From: Ruegeria sp. HKCCD4315
GTDB lineage: Bacteria > Pseudomonadota > Alphaproteobacteria > Rhodobacterales > Rhodobacteraceae
Direction of reading: 5' to 3'
Length of the DNA stretch: 64,000 bases
Assembly: GCF_013112245.1 (NCBI RefSeq)
Contig: NZ_WVRN01000001.1
Span: 1,740,501-1,804,500 of the forward strand
The notes beneath the pieces are model-generated. The model did not search any database, was not told where the DNA came from, and worked only from the letters and a program-made list of their open reading frames with translations. Positions 34,656 to 43,677 of the stretch are shown here, one piece after another; within the stretch, counting starts at the first letter, position 1; each line of letters starts with the position of its first letter. The translations under genes and the position numbers were made by a program.

Positions 34656-34672
34656 CGCATAGCCGCTATGCG
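34656..34672. promoter_or_regulatory. perfect inverted repeat between lipA and the peroxiredoxin gene
   Basis: CGCATAGC-C-GCTATGCG is an 8-bp perfect inverted repeat with a one-base centre, 73 bp upstream of lipA and 170 bp upstream of the peroxiredoxin gene. It could be a shared operator; the rest of the 259-bp gap is AT-rich and shows no other clear element. Confidence 0.4.
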
Positions 34673-34842
34673 CGTATTTTCCGCAAGCAAAATGATTTAA
34701 GGCTAAACTATATTTTTACCTTTTGTTTTCAAAGCTCAAAGGCAAGAAAAAACTTCGCAAGCGCAGAACTTCTTCGATTGAAGGTATTTTGGAACTGTTT
34801 TAAGTCCCGCTCAGATCACATCTTACTCACAGGAGCTTGAGC

Positions 34843-35391
34843 ATGAAAACCGGAGCGAAACTGCCCGACGTGACCTTCCACACACGTGTCCGGGACGAGG
34901 CTGTTGAAGGCCCAAACCCGTTCCGTTGGGAAGACAAGACAACCGCCGATTACTTCGCTGGCAAGCGCGTAATCCTGTTCTCATTGCCCGGTGCGTTCAC
35001 GCCGACCTGCTCGACCTACCAACTGCCGGGTTTCGAGAAAGGCTTTGCCGATTTTACCGCCCAAGGGATCGACGAGATTTACTGCATGTCCGTCAACGAC
35101 AGCTTTGTGATGAACAAGTGGGCGCAGGATCAAAGCTTGAAAAACGTCAAAGTCATCCCTGACGGTTCGGCAGAGTTCACGCGCAAGATGGGTATGCTGG
35201 TCGACAAAGACAATCTGGGTTTCGGCATGCGTTCGTGGCGCTACGCCGCCATCGTCAATGATGGCGTGGTCGAAGCTTGGTTCGAAGAGCCCGGCCTGAT
35301 GGATAACTGCCCCGAAGATCCCTATGGCGTATCTTCGCCGGAAAATCTGATGACACATCTTCAGGCAGCGGCAGAACCGGAATTGGCCTGA
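34843..35391 (+). CDS. Prx5-type peroxiredoxin
   Basis: The 182-residue protein is a thiol peroxidase of the Prx5 (AhpE/atypical PrxV-like) group. The peroxidatic cysteine is Cys56 in the signature PGAFTPTCS. Other cysteines occur in YCMSV and NCPED; the latter could act as a resolving residue or as a glutathione-linked site. Proteins of this group in bacteria often use glutaredoxin. An AGGAG stands seven bases before the ATG at 34843. A strong terminator follows directly. Confidence 0.92.
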   Translation: MKTGAKLPDVTFHTRVRDEAVEGPNPFRWEDKTTADYFAGKRVILFSLPGAFTPTCSTYQLPGFEKGFADFTAQGIDEIYCMSVNDSFVMNKWAQDQSLKNVKVIPDGSAEFTRKMGMLVDKDNLGFGMRSWRYAAIVNDGVVEAWFEEPGLMDNCPEDPYGVSSPENLMTHLQAAAEPELA

Positions 35392-35410
35392 TCACTGGCT
35401 TAAGGCATGA

Positions 35411-35438
35411 AAAAGGCCCGTTTTGCGCGGGCCTTTTT
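35411..35438. terminator. bidirectional terminator
   Basis: AAAAGGCCCG-TTTTGCG-CGGGCCTTTTT forms a strong stem with A- and U-runs on the two sides. It lies between the stop codons of the peroxiredoxin gene (plus) and the DUF6456 gene (minus), so it can serve both. Confidence 0.9.
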
Positions 35439-35452
35439 GTCTCTGGTGACTC

Positions 35453-36538
35453 TCAACCGATCATGCGGTCACGTTCAGCCTGATCCTTGTAATGTTGTTT
35501 GAGCCTCTGCAATGCAATGCGTAGGACAATCTTGCCGGACCGGGCCGACCACCCCATGCGCTTTTCCGCCAGTTCCAGCCCTTCGAGATAACAGCAACAG
35601 CGCAGCGCAACATCACTCAGACCCGGACCCAGATCTGACAGTGCGCGCGCAACTCTATCCCTTGCATCAGAAAACCCCCTGCCCCCATGCGCATCACTGT
35701 CGTAGGTGCCGCGACCATCCGCGGTCAGGAAATGATCCCAGTTCTGTGAAACCTGCGGACCAATTTGCGCCAGTTCGAAGGCTTCGCGCAAACGCTCTCC
35801 GGCCTTCACGAGTGTTTCATCCAGAAATGGTTTTCCGTCCCGATCGCGGCACCGTGCCAAAGCGGTCAATGGACTTTCCGTGGCGCTATATCGAATACGA
35901 CTAATGCTTTGAGCAAGCCCACCTGACGGCTTTGCGTGAAACCCACTTTGCGCTTCGGCAAAGCCAGGCTCTGTCCCGGCCCGGGCTTGGTTTTTGGCCT
36001 GAGCGATCAAACGGCTCAATGCCGTTCGTCCCGCTGACGAGATCCGACACCGCGAGATACGCCCGGGATTGTCGCAGGAAATCCAGCCTTTGAGCGCCAA
36101 GGCCTGTGCAATCTTGCAATCGACCACTGCAGTTCTGGTTGCAGCGCTGTCACCTGTGTCGCGGACAACAACGGCCTTGTCCATCTCCTCGGCCACCGCA
36201 AGCACGGATCCGGTTTCGCTCAGGCGACGCAGAATACGCAAAGCTTCGCGCTCAAACTCTTGCTCTTCAGCAGCCTCATCCTGAGAGGCAAATGATCTGT
36301 TACCCGTGCCGGAAACAGAAAAGTGCGTTTCAGCAAGCGATTGCAGTGCCGCATCAACCAGAGGATCATCGCGACGCATTTCGATACGTCGAATTTGCCT
36401 TAGGATGGTTGACGCATGGCATCCAGCTGACCGCGCTATTTCGCGGATCGAGCGGCAGGTTTCGGTATGGGCAAGGTATCTTTGCGCCCCCTCTGGAACC
36501 CATGCCGGAATGGTGAAAGCCATGTTGTTTTCCATCAT
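35453..36538 (-). CDS. DUF6456 protein with N-terminal helix-turn-helix
   Basis: The 361-residue protein has an N-terminal putative helix-turn-helix (RSIREIARSAGCHASTILRQIRRIE, of which EIARSAGCHASTI is the core; residues ~28-52), a low-complexity middle, and a C-terminal DUF6456 domain (about residues 215-355). The C-terminal segment has DRVARALSDLGPGLSDVALRC and SARSGKIVLRIALQRL. The family is confined largely to Rhodobacterales and relatives. It looks like a DNA-binding regulator of unknown target. It is divergent from the DUF6477 gene, a pairing I know from this order. The start is uncertain by five codons (36538 or 36523). Confidence 0.78.
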   Translation of the reverse strand: MMENNMAFTIPAWVPEGAQRYLAHTETCRSIREIARSAGCHASTILRQIRRIEMRRDDPLVDAALQSLAETHFSVSGTGNRSFASQDEAAEEQEFEREALRILRRLSETGSVLAVAEEMDKAVVVRDTGDSAATRTAVVDCKIAQALALKGWISCDNPGRISRCRISSAGRTALSRLIAQAKNQARAGTEPGFAEAQSGFHAKPSGGLAQSISRIRYSATESPLTALARCRDRDGKPFLDETLVKAGERLREAFELAQIGPQVSQNWDHFLTADGRGTYDSDAHGGRGFSDARDRVARALSDLGPGLSDVALRCCCYLEGLELAEKRMGWSARSGKIVLRIALQRLKQHYKDQAERDRMIG

Positions 36539-36775
36539 TATTTGCCCTCATCGACAAAACAAACTGCTACTTTTCGCCCTCGGAATGCGGGTTAACCAAT
36601 TCTAACTAGAGGTCCATTCGTTACTCGTTCGTTAACCGTACGAGGCACAAACCAGATTTGATTCAAAAAGATAAACAGTCGTGAAACCATCGTTCGGCGA
36701 GACTGATGCAAAGGCACCACCCGCTTAGGTTGTGCACCAAGGGATCCCGGAAATCTTAAGGTAAAGGGACAAAAT

Positions 36776-37075
36776 ATGCAGGACCTGATGACGATGATCG
36801 CAACCCTTCGCCGCCCTCGTATGCTGGCGCGGACGGCCAAGTTCGGGGCCAGAGATTACAATCGGGACAGGCACTTGCAGCGCATTCTGGGATACGGGTC
36901 GCTACCCGGATCCGGACAGGCCCTACTGCGATTGATGGAGATGGAGAAAGAAGTAAACGAACAGCGCAAAGAAGAAGATGCGGCCTATTCCCTGGTGCGG
37001 CATCTGGATCTGCTTATCGCGCTGTTGGGTGAGGCGCAGTTGTATCAAGCCAACCGCGCCTCAGCTTTTCAGTGA
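36776..37075 (+). CDS. DUF6477 small protein
   Basis: The 99-residue protein is helical and basic at the N-terminus (LRRPRMLARTAKFGARDYNRDRHL) with an acidic central helix (MEMEKEVNEQRKEEDAAY). It matches the DUF6477 family of Rhodobacteraceae, whose role is unknown. It has no membrane segment or cysteine. A 237-bp AT-rich gap separates it from the divergent DUF6456 gene. Its stop codon abuts the stop of the convergent methyltransferase-like gene without a single intervening base. Confidence 0.75.
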   Translation: MQDLMTMIATLRRPRMLARTAKFGARDYNRDRHLQRILGYGSLPGSGQALLRLMEMEKEVNEQRKEEDAAYSLVRHLDLLIALLGEAQLYQANRASAFQ

Positions 37076-38620
37076 TCAGGTGAACGCATCCGGCATGGAA
37101 GCCTTTTTCTCGGCGATATAGGCTTCCAGCGCTGCGGCGGTATCCGGATCCATATGCGGTTGCTGGTAGTTTGCCAGTAAATGCTCGACCCGCGCGGACG
37201 CCAATGCGCGCGTGTCACGTGCACCCTCTTCCTGCCAGGTCTCGTAGGGCTTGTAGTCTAGCAGATCAGACTTCCAGAAGGATTCCTTGAAGTTTGCCTG
37301 CGTGTGCGCACAGCCAAGATAGTGGCCACCCGGCCCCACTTCGCGAATTGCGTCCATGGCCTGCGCGTTGTCATCGTACGCGACACCCTTGGCCAATGAA
37401 TGCAGAATACCCAACTGGTCTGCATCCATGACGAACTTTTCGAAATCGGCAACAAGGCCACCCTCAAGCCAGCCACAGGAATGCAGCATGAAGTTCACAC
37501 CGGACAACAGGCCCATGTTCAGCGAGTTTGCTGTCTCGTAAGCCGCCTGCGCGTCTGGCAATTTTGAACCACAGAAGGAACCAGCTGAACGATAAGGCAA
37601 GTTCAGGCGCCGTGCCAACTGACCCGCACCATAGGTGATGTGTGCTGCTTCAGGCGTACCAAAGGTGGGTGCGCCCGAATTCATGTCGATCGAGGTCACG
37701 AATGCACCAAAGATCGCTGGCGCGCCGGGGCGGATGATCTGGCTATAGGCCACACCAGCCAAAACTTCGGCCAAAACCTGCGTCAGGGTGCCTGCAACCG
37801 AAACCGGAGCCATCGCGCCGCCCACGATAAAGGGCGAGATGATGCAAGCCTGGTTGTTGCGCGCATAAACCTCCAGCGCGCCCATCATCACATCGTCAAA
37901 CGTCATCGGCGAGTTGATGTTGGTCAGTGAGGTCATCACTGTATTTTCCTGTACGAACTCCTTGCCGAACAGGATCTCGCACATCTCGACCGAGTCCTGC
38001 GCCCGGCTGGGATCTGTCACCGAGCCCATGAAAGGCTTGTCTGACAAGGTCATATGCGCCTTCAGCATGTCCAGGTGGCGTTTGTTCACCGGAATGTCGG
38101 TTGGTTCGCACACCGTGCCGCCCGAATGGTGCAACCACTTGGACATATAGGCCAGTTTCACGAACTTGTTGAAGTCGTCCATGGTCGCATAGCGACGGCC
38201 GCCTTGCGCATCACGCACAAAAGGAGGGCCGTAAACAGGTGCCAGAACCATGTTGCGGCCACCGATGACCACCGATTTCTCGGGGTTGCGGGCGTGCTGC
38301 GTGAACTCGCTGGGGGCGGTTTTGATCAGCTCGCGCGCAAGACCGCGTGGGATGCGAACACGCTCGCCGTCGATATCTGCACCAGCATCGCGCCAGCGTT
38401 CAAGCGCGGCGGGGTTGTCGACGAAGTTGACGCCGATTTCTTCCAACACGGTTTCCGCGTTGTTCTCGATGATTTCAAGCGCCTCTTCATTGAGGATCTC
38501 AAAATTCGGAATGTTCCGTTCAATGTATTTCGCGGTCTCGATACGGACTGCGGTACGCTCGGCACGGCGGGCGGCGCCACCGCCACCTCTTGCCCTGCGT
38601 CGGGTGTTTGCCTCTGCCAT
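37076..38620 (-). CDS. MttB-superfamily methyltransferase without pyrrolysine
   Basis: The 514-residue protein is a homologue of trimethylamine:corrinoid methyltransferase MttB. The archaeal enzyme has an in-frame amber codon for pyrrolysine; here the reading frame runs through without one, as in the MtgB/MtpB/MtcB group that demethylates glycine betaine, proline betaine or carnitine. Features: a basic N-terminal tail (RRRARGGGGAARRAER), then a TIM barrel with SVTDPSRAQD, GAPAIFGAFVTS and SCGWLEGGL. No corrinoid protein or methyl-acceptor gene is adjacent, so the partner must be elsewhere. Family is common in roseobacters that degrade methylated osmolytes. Confidence 0.88.
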   Translation of the reverse strand: MAEANTRRRARGGGGAARRAERTAVRIETAKYIERNIPNFEILNEEALEIIENNAETVLEEIGVNFVDNPAALERWRDAGADIDGERVRIPRGLARELIKTAPSEFTQHARNPEKSVVIGGRNMVLAPVYGPPFVRDAQGGRRYATMDDFNKFVKLAYMSKWLHHSGGTVCEPTDIPVNKRHLDMLKAHMTLSDKPFMGSVTDPSRAQDSVEMCEILFGKEFVQENTVMTSLTNINSPMTFDDVMMGALEVYARNNQACIISPFIVGGAMAPVSVAGTLTQVLAEVLAGVAYSQIIRPGAPAIFGAFVTSIDMNSGAPTFGTPEAAHITYGAGQLARRLNLPYRSAGSFCGSKLPDAQAAYETANSLNMGLLSGVNFMLHSCGWLEGGLVADFEKFVMDADQLGILHSLAKGVAYDDNAQAMDAIREVGPGGHYLGCAHTQANFKESFWKSDLLDYKPYETWQEEGARDTRALASARVEHLLANYQQPHMDPDTAAALEAYIAEKKASMPDAFT

Positions 38621-38757
38621 GAGAAAATCCCGTCTGGTTGGTTAGATTGGAGCTTTTGATACAGGTTTACCAGAACTCAGGCATCGGGATTGCGGCGCTC
38701 TGGGGGAAAAAGCGACATTGGCACCCTGCCGAGCAGCAAACACCTCCTCAAAGTTAA

Positions 38758-39453
38758 TCAGGCCTCTGAAACACTATCCCACTCAATGCTTTCGATACTC
38801 GGCTCCAGCATCAACGGCGCGACCACCTTGTGCTGCAGCTCTTCGGGGTGATCCTCCATCGAAACAAGAACCGCTATGGTCTGCGAACCGTCAGCACTGT
38901 CCCCTTTCTCGAACCCAACGATGCGAATGTCATTTTGGGCCAGCGCCTTGAGAACCGCGACGCGCGCATCGGCCTGCGTCTCTTCCTTGCATTGCAAAAG
39001 AATCTTGAATTCCTGCGTCAGCGGAACGCCGGCGCGCGTTGTCCGTTTGAGCCATTTGACAAGGGGCCTAAGGCCAAGGTTCACAAAAATGACGAAGCCA
39101 GTCATCATCAAGGCGAATAACCAAGCCCCCGTCCCCGCCATCATTCCAACAGCGGCCGAACACCACAAGGTTGCCGCCGTGTTCAGCCCGTGGATCGTGA
39201 ATCCGTGGCGGAAAATGATTCCGGCCCCTAAAAAGCCAATGCCCGACACGACCTGTGCGGCCACACGGGTTGGGCTGACTTCGTCCGGAAAAAGAGCAGA
39301 AAACACAACAAAGGCCGCGGCGCTCAGGGCCACAAGCGCATTTGTCCGCAAACCGGCCATTCTCTGCCGGACTTGCCGTTCGGACCCTATTAGTGCCCCG
39401 CAAAACAACGCAAGCGCCAGATTCAGCGCGGCAATTTCTATCGAAATCGGCAA
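38758..39453 (-). CDS. MgtC/SapB-family membrane protein
   Basis: The 231-residue protein has an N-terminal MgtC domain with about four membrane helices (ALNLALALFCGALIGSERQVRQRMAG start, then GIGFLGAGIIFRHG and GLNTAATLWCSAAVGM) and a soluble C-terminal ACT-like domain (about 145-231). MgtC proteins restrain the F-ATPase and help survival at low magnesium in pathogens; in free-living bacteria the role is less clear. It is divergent to guaA. Confidence 0.88.
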   Translation of the reverse strand: MPISIEIAALNLALALFCGALIGSERQVRQRMAGLRTNALVALSAAAFVVFSALFPDEVSPTRVAAQVVSGIGFLGAGIIFRHGFTIHGLNTAATLWCSAAVGMMAGTGAWLFALMMTGFVIFVNLGLRPLVKWLKRTTRAGVPLTQEFKILLQCKEETQADARVAVLKALAQNDIRIVGFEKGDSADGSQTIAVLVSMEDHPEELQHKVVAPLMLEPSIESIEWDSVSEA

Positions 39454-39612
39454 TTCATGATCCTTATCCAGACGAATCCAGACTTGGATCCTTTCAGGTT
39501 GTCATATTTTTGTTACAAAACTTTTACAATTGGGTTTTTGTGGAGGCCCGAAAATCCAAAGGAATTGGACGTCGCCCTTGCGAAATCACCGGGCTTGCCC
39601 TAAGGCGCAGAC

Positions 39613-41172
39613 ATGACCCAGACATCCCACGACCGCCTTCTGATCATCGACTTCGGTAGCCAGGTAACGCAGCTTATTGCCCGCCGCCTGCGTGAGCTGA
39701 ATGTTTATTGTGAAATCCACCCTTACCAGAATGTCACGATGGATTTTGTGCGGGAAATGTCCCCCCGTGCCGTGATCTTCTCGGGTGGCCCTGACAGCGT
39801 GACGCGCGAGGGTTCGCCCCGTGCTCCGCAAGAGATATTCGATTATGGCGTTCCAATTCTTGGCATCTGCTATGGCCAACAAGTGATGATGCATCAACTG
39901 GGCGGCAAGGTGGAAAGTGGTCACGGCACTGCCGAGTTCGGTCGGGCCTTTGTCACCCCTGAAAACAAGTTGGATATTCTTGACGGCTGGTTCGCTGATG
40001 GGGATGAGCAGGTCTGGATGAGCCACGGCGACCACGTCAGTGAGATCGCACCCGGCTTTGAGGTCTTTGGCACCTCGCCCAACGCGCCTTACGCGATCAC
40101 GGCGGACCCTGCGCGCCACTTCTATGCAGTGCAGTTCCACCCCGAAGTGCATCACACTCCCAAGGGCGCGAAGCTATACGAAAACTTCGTCAAACTGGCG
40201 GGCTTCAAGGGCGACTGGACCATGGGCGCCTATCGCGAAGAGATGATCCGCAAGATTCGCGAGCAGGTCGGCGACAAAAAGGTAATCTGTGGTTTGTCCG
40301 GTGGTGTCGACAGCTCGGTTGCTGCGATTCTGATTCACGAGGCAATCGGAGACCAGCTGACCTGTGTCTTTGTCGATCACGGTCTACTGCGAAAGAACGA
40401 AGCCGAAGAGGTCGTGGGCATGTTCCGCGACAACTACAACATTCAGTTGATCCATGCGGACGAATCCGAGCTGTTCTTGGGCGAGCTCGAAGGTCAAAGC
40501 GATCCGGAAACCAAGCGCAAGATCATCGGCAAGCTGTTCATCGACGTGTTCCAGAAACATGCCGACACCATCGAAGGGGCCGAGTTCCTGGCTCAGGGCA
40601 CGCTTTATCCTGACGTGATCGAGTCGGTGTCCTTCTCGGGCGGTCCGTCAGTGACGATCAAGTCGCACCACAATGTGGGTGGCCTGCCCGAGAAGATGGG
40701 GCTGAAGCTGGTCGAACCGCTTCGTGAGCTGTTCAAGGACGAAGTACGCGCACTGGGCCGAGAACTCGGCCTTCCGCAGAGTTTCATTGGCCGCCACCCC
40801 TTCCCCGGACCGGGTCTGGCCATTCGCTGCCCCGGTGAAATCACCCGCGAAAAGCTGGAGATCCTGCGCGAAGCCGATGCCGTCTATATCGACCAGATTC
40901 GCAAGCACGGCTTGTATGATGAAATCTGGCAGGCGTTTGTCGCCATCTTGCCCGTGCGCACCGTGGGCGTCATGGGCGATGGCCGTACCTACGACTATGC
41001 CTGCGCGCTGCGGGCTGTCACTTCGGTTGATGGTATGACCGCAGATTATTATCCCTTCAGCCACGAGTTCCTTGGTGAAACCGCGACGCGGATCATCAAC
41101 GAGGTTAAGGGCATCAACCGCTGTACCTATGATATTACCTCAAAACCGCCGGGCACGATTGAGTGGGAATGA
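39613..41172 (+). CDS. guaA: GMP synthase (glutamine-hydrolysing)
   Basis: The 519-residue protein amidates XMP to GMP. The class I glutaminase domain (1-200) has Cys86 in GICYGQQ and the His-x-Glu pair in QFHPEVHHT; the ATP-pyrophosphatase domain has the P-loop SGGVDSS (about 230) and the C-terminal dimerisation domain ends with KPPGTIEWE. The start is at 39613 ahead of TTCCCACG-type N-terminus [10 protein letters not shown]. An 11-bp hairpin follows the gene. Confidence 0.97.
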   Translation: MTQTSHDRLLIIDFGSQVTQLIARRLRELNVYCEIHPYQNVTMDFVREMSPRAVIFSGGPDSVTREGSPRAPQEIFDYGVPILGICYGQQVMMHQLGGKVESGHGTAEFGRAFVTPENKLDILDGWFADGDEQVWMSHGDHVSEIAPGFEVFGTSPNAPYAITADPARHFYAVQFHPEVHHTPKGAKLYENFVKLAGFKGDWTMGAYREEMIRKIREQVGDKKVICGLSGGVDSSVAAILIHEAIGDQLTCVFVDHGLLRKNEAEEVVGMFRDNYNIQLIHADESELFLGELEGQSDPETKRKIIGKLFIDVFQKHADTIEGAEFLAQGTLYPDVIESVSFSGGPSVTIKSHHNVGGLPEKMGLKLVEPLRELFKDEVRALGRELGLPQSFIGRHPFPGPGLAIRCPGEITREKLEILREADAVYIDQIRKHGLYDEIWQAFVAILPVRTVGVMGDGRTYDYACALRAVTSVDGMTADYYPFSHEFLGETATRIINEVKGINRCTYDITSKPPGTIEWE

Positions 41173-41199
41173 TAGGCGAACACTGCACTGAAACAGGAA

Positions 41200-41231
41200 G
41201 TTGAACGCGCGGAATGTTGTGCGCGTTCAAC
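41200..41231 (+). terminator. stem-loop after guaA
   Basis: A perfect 11-bp stem (GTTGAACGCGC / GCGCGTTCAAC) with a ten-base loop lies 27 bases after the guaA stop. The following CCCGTTTCC has no long U-run, so it is an imperfect terminator or a 3'-end stabiliser. Confidence 0.6.
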
Positions 41232-41380
41232 CCGTTTCCACAGTAATTCACTGTTACATTCTTGCATCCCTTCATTCTTCGGCGTTTGATTGGCTAAACA
41301 CATTTAACTGTCTTTTCTAATGCCTGGCTTTGCACTCCATCGCATGTTTGGCCTCGCGACTAATTCTGGATGCGTTAGTA

Positions 41381-42286
41381 ATGAGCCACGGGCAAAGTCA
41401 CGTCTTTAAGGCTGCACTATGGATGACGGGTGCCATCGCCTCGTTTTCATCCATGGCCGTTGCCGGACGAGAGTTAAGCTTCACCCACGACACGTTCGAG
41501 ATCATGATGTATCGCAGCATCGTCGGGTTTCTTGTTGTGGCTCTTATCCTTACAATCACGCAAAACTGGGCGCAGGTTTCAACGAAACGCCTGGGGCTGC
41601 ACGCGATACGAAACACACTGCATTTCACCGGACAGAACCTTTGGTTCTACGCCGTAGCAGTTGCGCCGTTGGCACAAGTCTTTGCCCTTGAGTTCACGCA
41701 ACCACTCTGGGTCATACTGTTATCCCCTTTGTTCCTGAAGGAACGTCTGACCCCACTTAAGATAGTCGCAGCGCTTATTGGGTTTGCAGGCGTTCTGATT
41801 GTCACTCGCCCCGGGTCTGCCCCGCTAAGCCCAGGTCTTGTTACCGCGGCGCTTTCTGCTGTTTTCTTCGCGTTTACAACAATTACCACCAAGAAACTCA
41901 CCCGGTTTGCAAGTATTGGATGCATCGTCTTCTGGCTGACGGCCATGCAGGCTGTCCTGGGTGCCGCAGCGGCCGGATTCGATGGTCAGATTTCACTGCC
42001 AAACACAAACACTGCTCCCTATCTGGTTCTTGTTGGTTTGGCCGGATTGCTGGCGCATTTCTGTATCACCAATGCACTGGCCATTGCCCCGGCCACTGTC
42101 GTGGTTCCCTTCGACTTTGCCCGTCTTCCCACGATCGCAGTGGTCGGGATGATCCTGTATCACGAGCCCATAGACCATTGGGTCATGATCGGCGCTGTGG
42201 TCATTTTCTCTGGCATCTTCTTAAACATCTGGTCCGAAAATCGTAGCAATTTGGCAACAACTCCAAACATGAGTCGCACCAAGTAA
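41381..42286 (+). CDS. EamA/DMT-superfamily transporter
   Basis: The 301-residue membrane protein has ten predicted helices in two EamA halves (first half to about residue 140, with ALEFTQPLWVILLSPL, second with ITTKKLTRFASIGCIVFW and VVVPFDFARLP). Members move metabolites or amino acids, usually outward. The frame is open from 41330, but the start at 41381 gives a sensible N-terminus (MSHGQSHVFKAALW). The substrate is unknown. It resembles the S-adenosylmethionine/riboflavin-transporter branch of DMT, but I would not name it. Confidence 0.87.
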   Translation: MSHGQSHVFKAALWMTGAIASFSSMAVAGRELSFTHDTFEIMMYRSIVGFLVVALILTITQNWAQVSTKRLGLHAIRNTLHFTGQNLWFYAVAVAPLAQVFALEFTQPLWVILLSPLFLKERLTPLKIVAALIGFAGVLIVTRPGSAPLSPGLVTAALSAVFFAFTTITTKKLTRFASIGCIVFWLTAMQAVLGAAAAGFDGQISLPNTNTAPYLVLVGLAGLLAHFCITNALAIAPATVVVPFDFARLPTIAVVGMILYHEPIDHWVMIGAVVIFSGIFLNIWSENRSNLATTPNMSRTK

Positions 42287-42413
42287 CGCTCCGTCACCAG
42301 TTGACCTTAAAGTAACCAAAAAGAAAGTATCGTGCGGAATAAAACGGGCAGGCGATCATTTCACTCACAACAGTCGCCAACATAACCCGCAGGAGACCCA
42401 TAGGGAGGACAGA

Positions 42414-43577
42414 ATGAAAAAAACGCTACTTACAACCTGCGCGCTGTGCGTTGGGGCAGCAACTGCCCATGCAGGTGGCCTTGACCGAAGCGGTCAGGGG
42501 ATCAATTTGATTTTCGAAGAAGGTTCAGTTGTTCAGTTCCGTCTTGGTTACACTGACCCGAGTGTGACCGGCACTATGCCCGCGTTGGCGGGTCCAAATA
42601 TCGGCCAGCCTCAGGACTCTGGCGAAGTGGCAAATGATTTCTTCACGCCGCACCTGGGCTACAAGGCAGCCCTGACCGAAAAACTCGATTTTGCAATCAT
42701 GTATGACCAGCCGTTTGGTGCTGACATCCAGTATGCAGCCAGCTATCCGCTGTCGATAAACCCAATTCCAGGCGGTCGGTCTGACGTTCTGAGGGCGACA
42801 GCGGACACCGACGCGATCACTGCGTTGCTGCGCTATAAATTCGACGGAGGCTTTAGCGCAATCGGCGGTATTCGCGCGCAGCGCGTTGAAGCATCAGTCA
42901 CCGTACCACTTGCCGCGGGTTATAACGTAGACACAAACGCCGACACAGCATTTGGATACGTTATCGGTGTAGCCTGGGAAAAGCCTGAGATCGCGGCCCG
43001 TGTGTCTCTGACCTACAACTCGAAGATCAGCCACGATCTCTCGCAGACCGAATCTCTGAACCCACCGCCAATTCCCCCAATTCCACCGGGAACGGTTGCG
43101 ACGTTCAACACAAACAGCGAAATTGAAACGCCCCAATCCATCAATCTGGACTTCCAGACAGGTGTTGCCCCGAAAACCTTGCTGTTCGGATCGGTTCGTT
43201 GGGTCGACTGGCCACAGTTGGTCTACAACCCGCCAAACTATCCACCGACCAGCAACCTTGTTGACTATGACGATGCCACCTTCACCTACTCACTGGGATT
43301 GGGCTACCAGTTCTCGGAAGAGTTCTCCGGCGCTGTTACTCTTGGCTACGAGTCGTCTCAAGGTACCCCGGTTTCAAACCTCGGCCCGACCGACGGTTTC
43401 TGGAGCATCGGCGTAGGTGGCACCTACTCGCTTGAAAATGCACAGATTTCTGGCGGCATTCGCTATACGGATATTGGCGACGCAACAGCAGACGGCGCTG
43501 GCCCCGGTGCGCGCGCAACATTCACGGGCAACAGCGCCTGGAGTGTTGGTTTCCAGATCACCTACGCTCTGAACTGA
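42414..43577 (+). CDS. FadL/OmpP1-family outer-membrane channel
   Basis: The 387-residue protein begins with a signal peptide (KKTLLTTCALCVGAATAHA) and continues with the FadL N-terminal hatch (GGLDRSGQGINLIFEEGSVVQ). Most of it is alternating beta strands ending in GFQITYALN, as outer-membrane barrels do, with a final aromatic-rich strand. FadL relatives import long-chain fatty acids, alkanes or aromatics. A proline-rich loop (PPPIPPIPP, about residues 222-230) is unusual and probably extracellular. It is monocistronic with a strong terminator. Confidence 0.87.
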   Translation: MKKTLLTTCALCVGAATAHAGGLDRSGQGINLIFEEGSVVQFRLGYTDPSVTGTMPALAGPNIGQPQDSGEVANDFFTPHLGYKAALTEKLDFAIMYDQPFGADIQYAASYPLSINPIPGGRSDVLRATADTDAITALLRYKFDGGFSAIGGIRAQRVEASVTVPLAAGYNVDTNADTAFGYVIGVAWEKPEIAARVSLTYNSKISHDLSQTESLNPPPIPPIPPGTVATFNTNSEIETPQSINLDFQTGVAPKTLLFGSVRWVDWPQLVYNPPNYPPTSNLVDYDDATFTYSLGLGYQFSEEFSGAVTLGYESSQGTPVSNLGPTDGFWSIGVGGTYSLENAQISGGIRYTDIGDATADGAGPGARATFTGNSAWSVGFQITYALN

Positions 43578-43601
43578 TCGCCACCATCTTAGAACATGTC
43601 A

Positions 43602-43629
43602 AAGCCCCGCTGTTTCAGCGGGGCTTTTT
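43602..43629 (+). terminator. rho-independent terminator after the FadL-type gene
   Basis: AAGCCCCGCTG-TTT-CAGCGGGGCTT followed by TTT, 25 bases after the stop codon. Textbook form. Confidence 0.92.
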
Positions 43630-43677
43630 CGCAAGAACCGGGTCGCAGTTTCACCTTCCGAATGAGACAGTGACGCC

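Noticed and set aside
39460..39612. Purine riboswitch before guaA
   Set aside because: The gap has hairpin-forming patches but not the three-way junction with the conserved loop bases.
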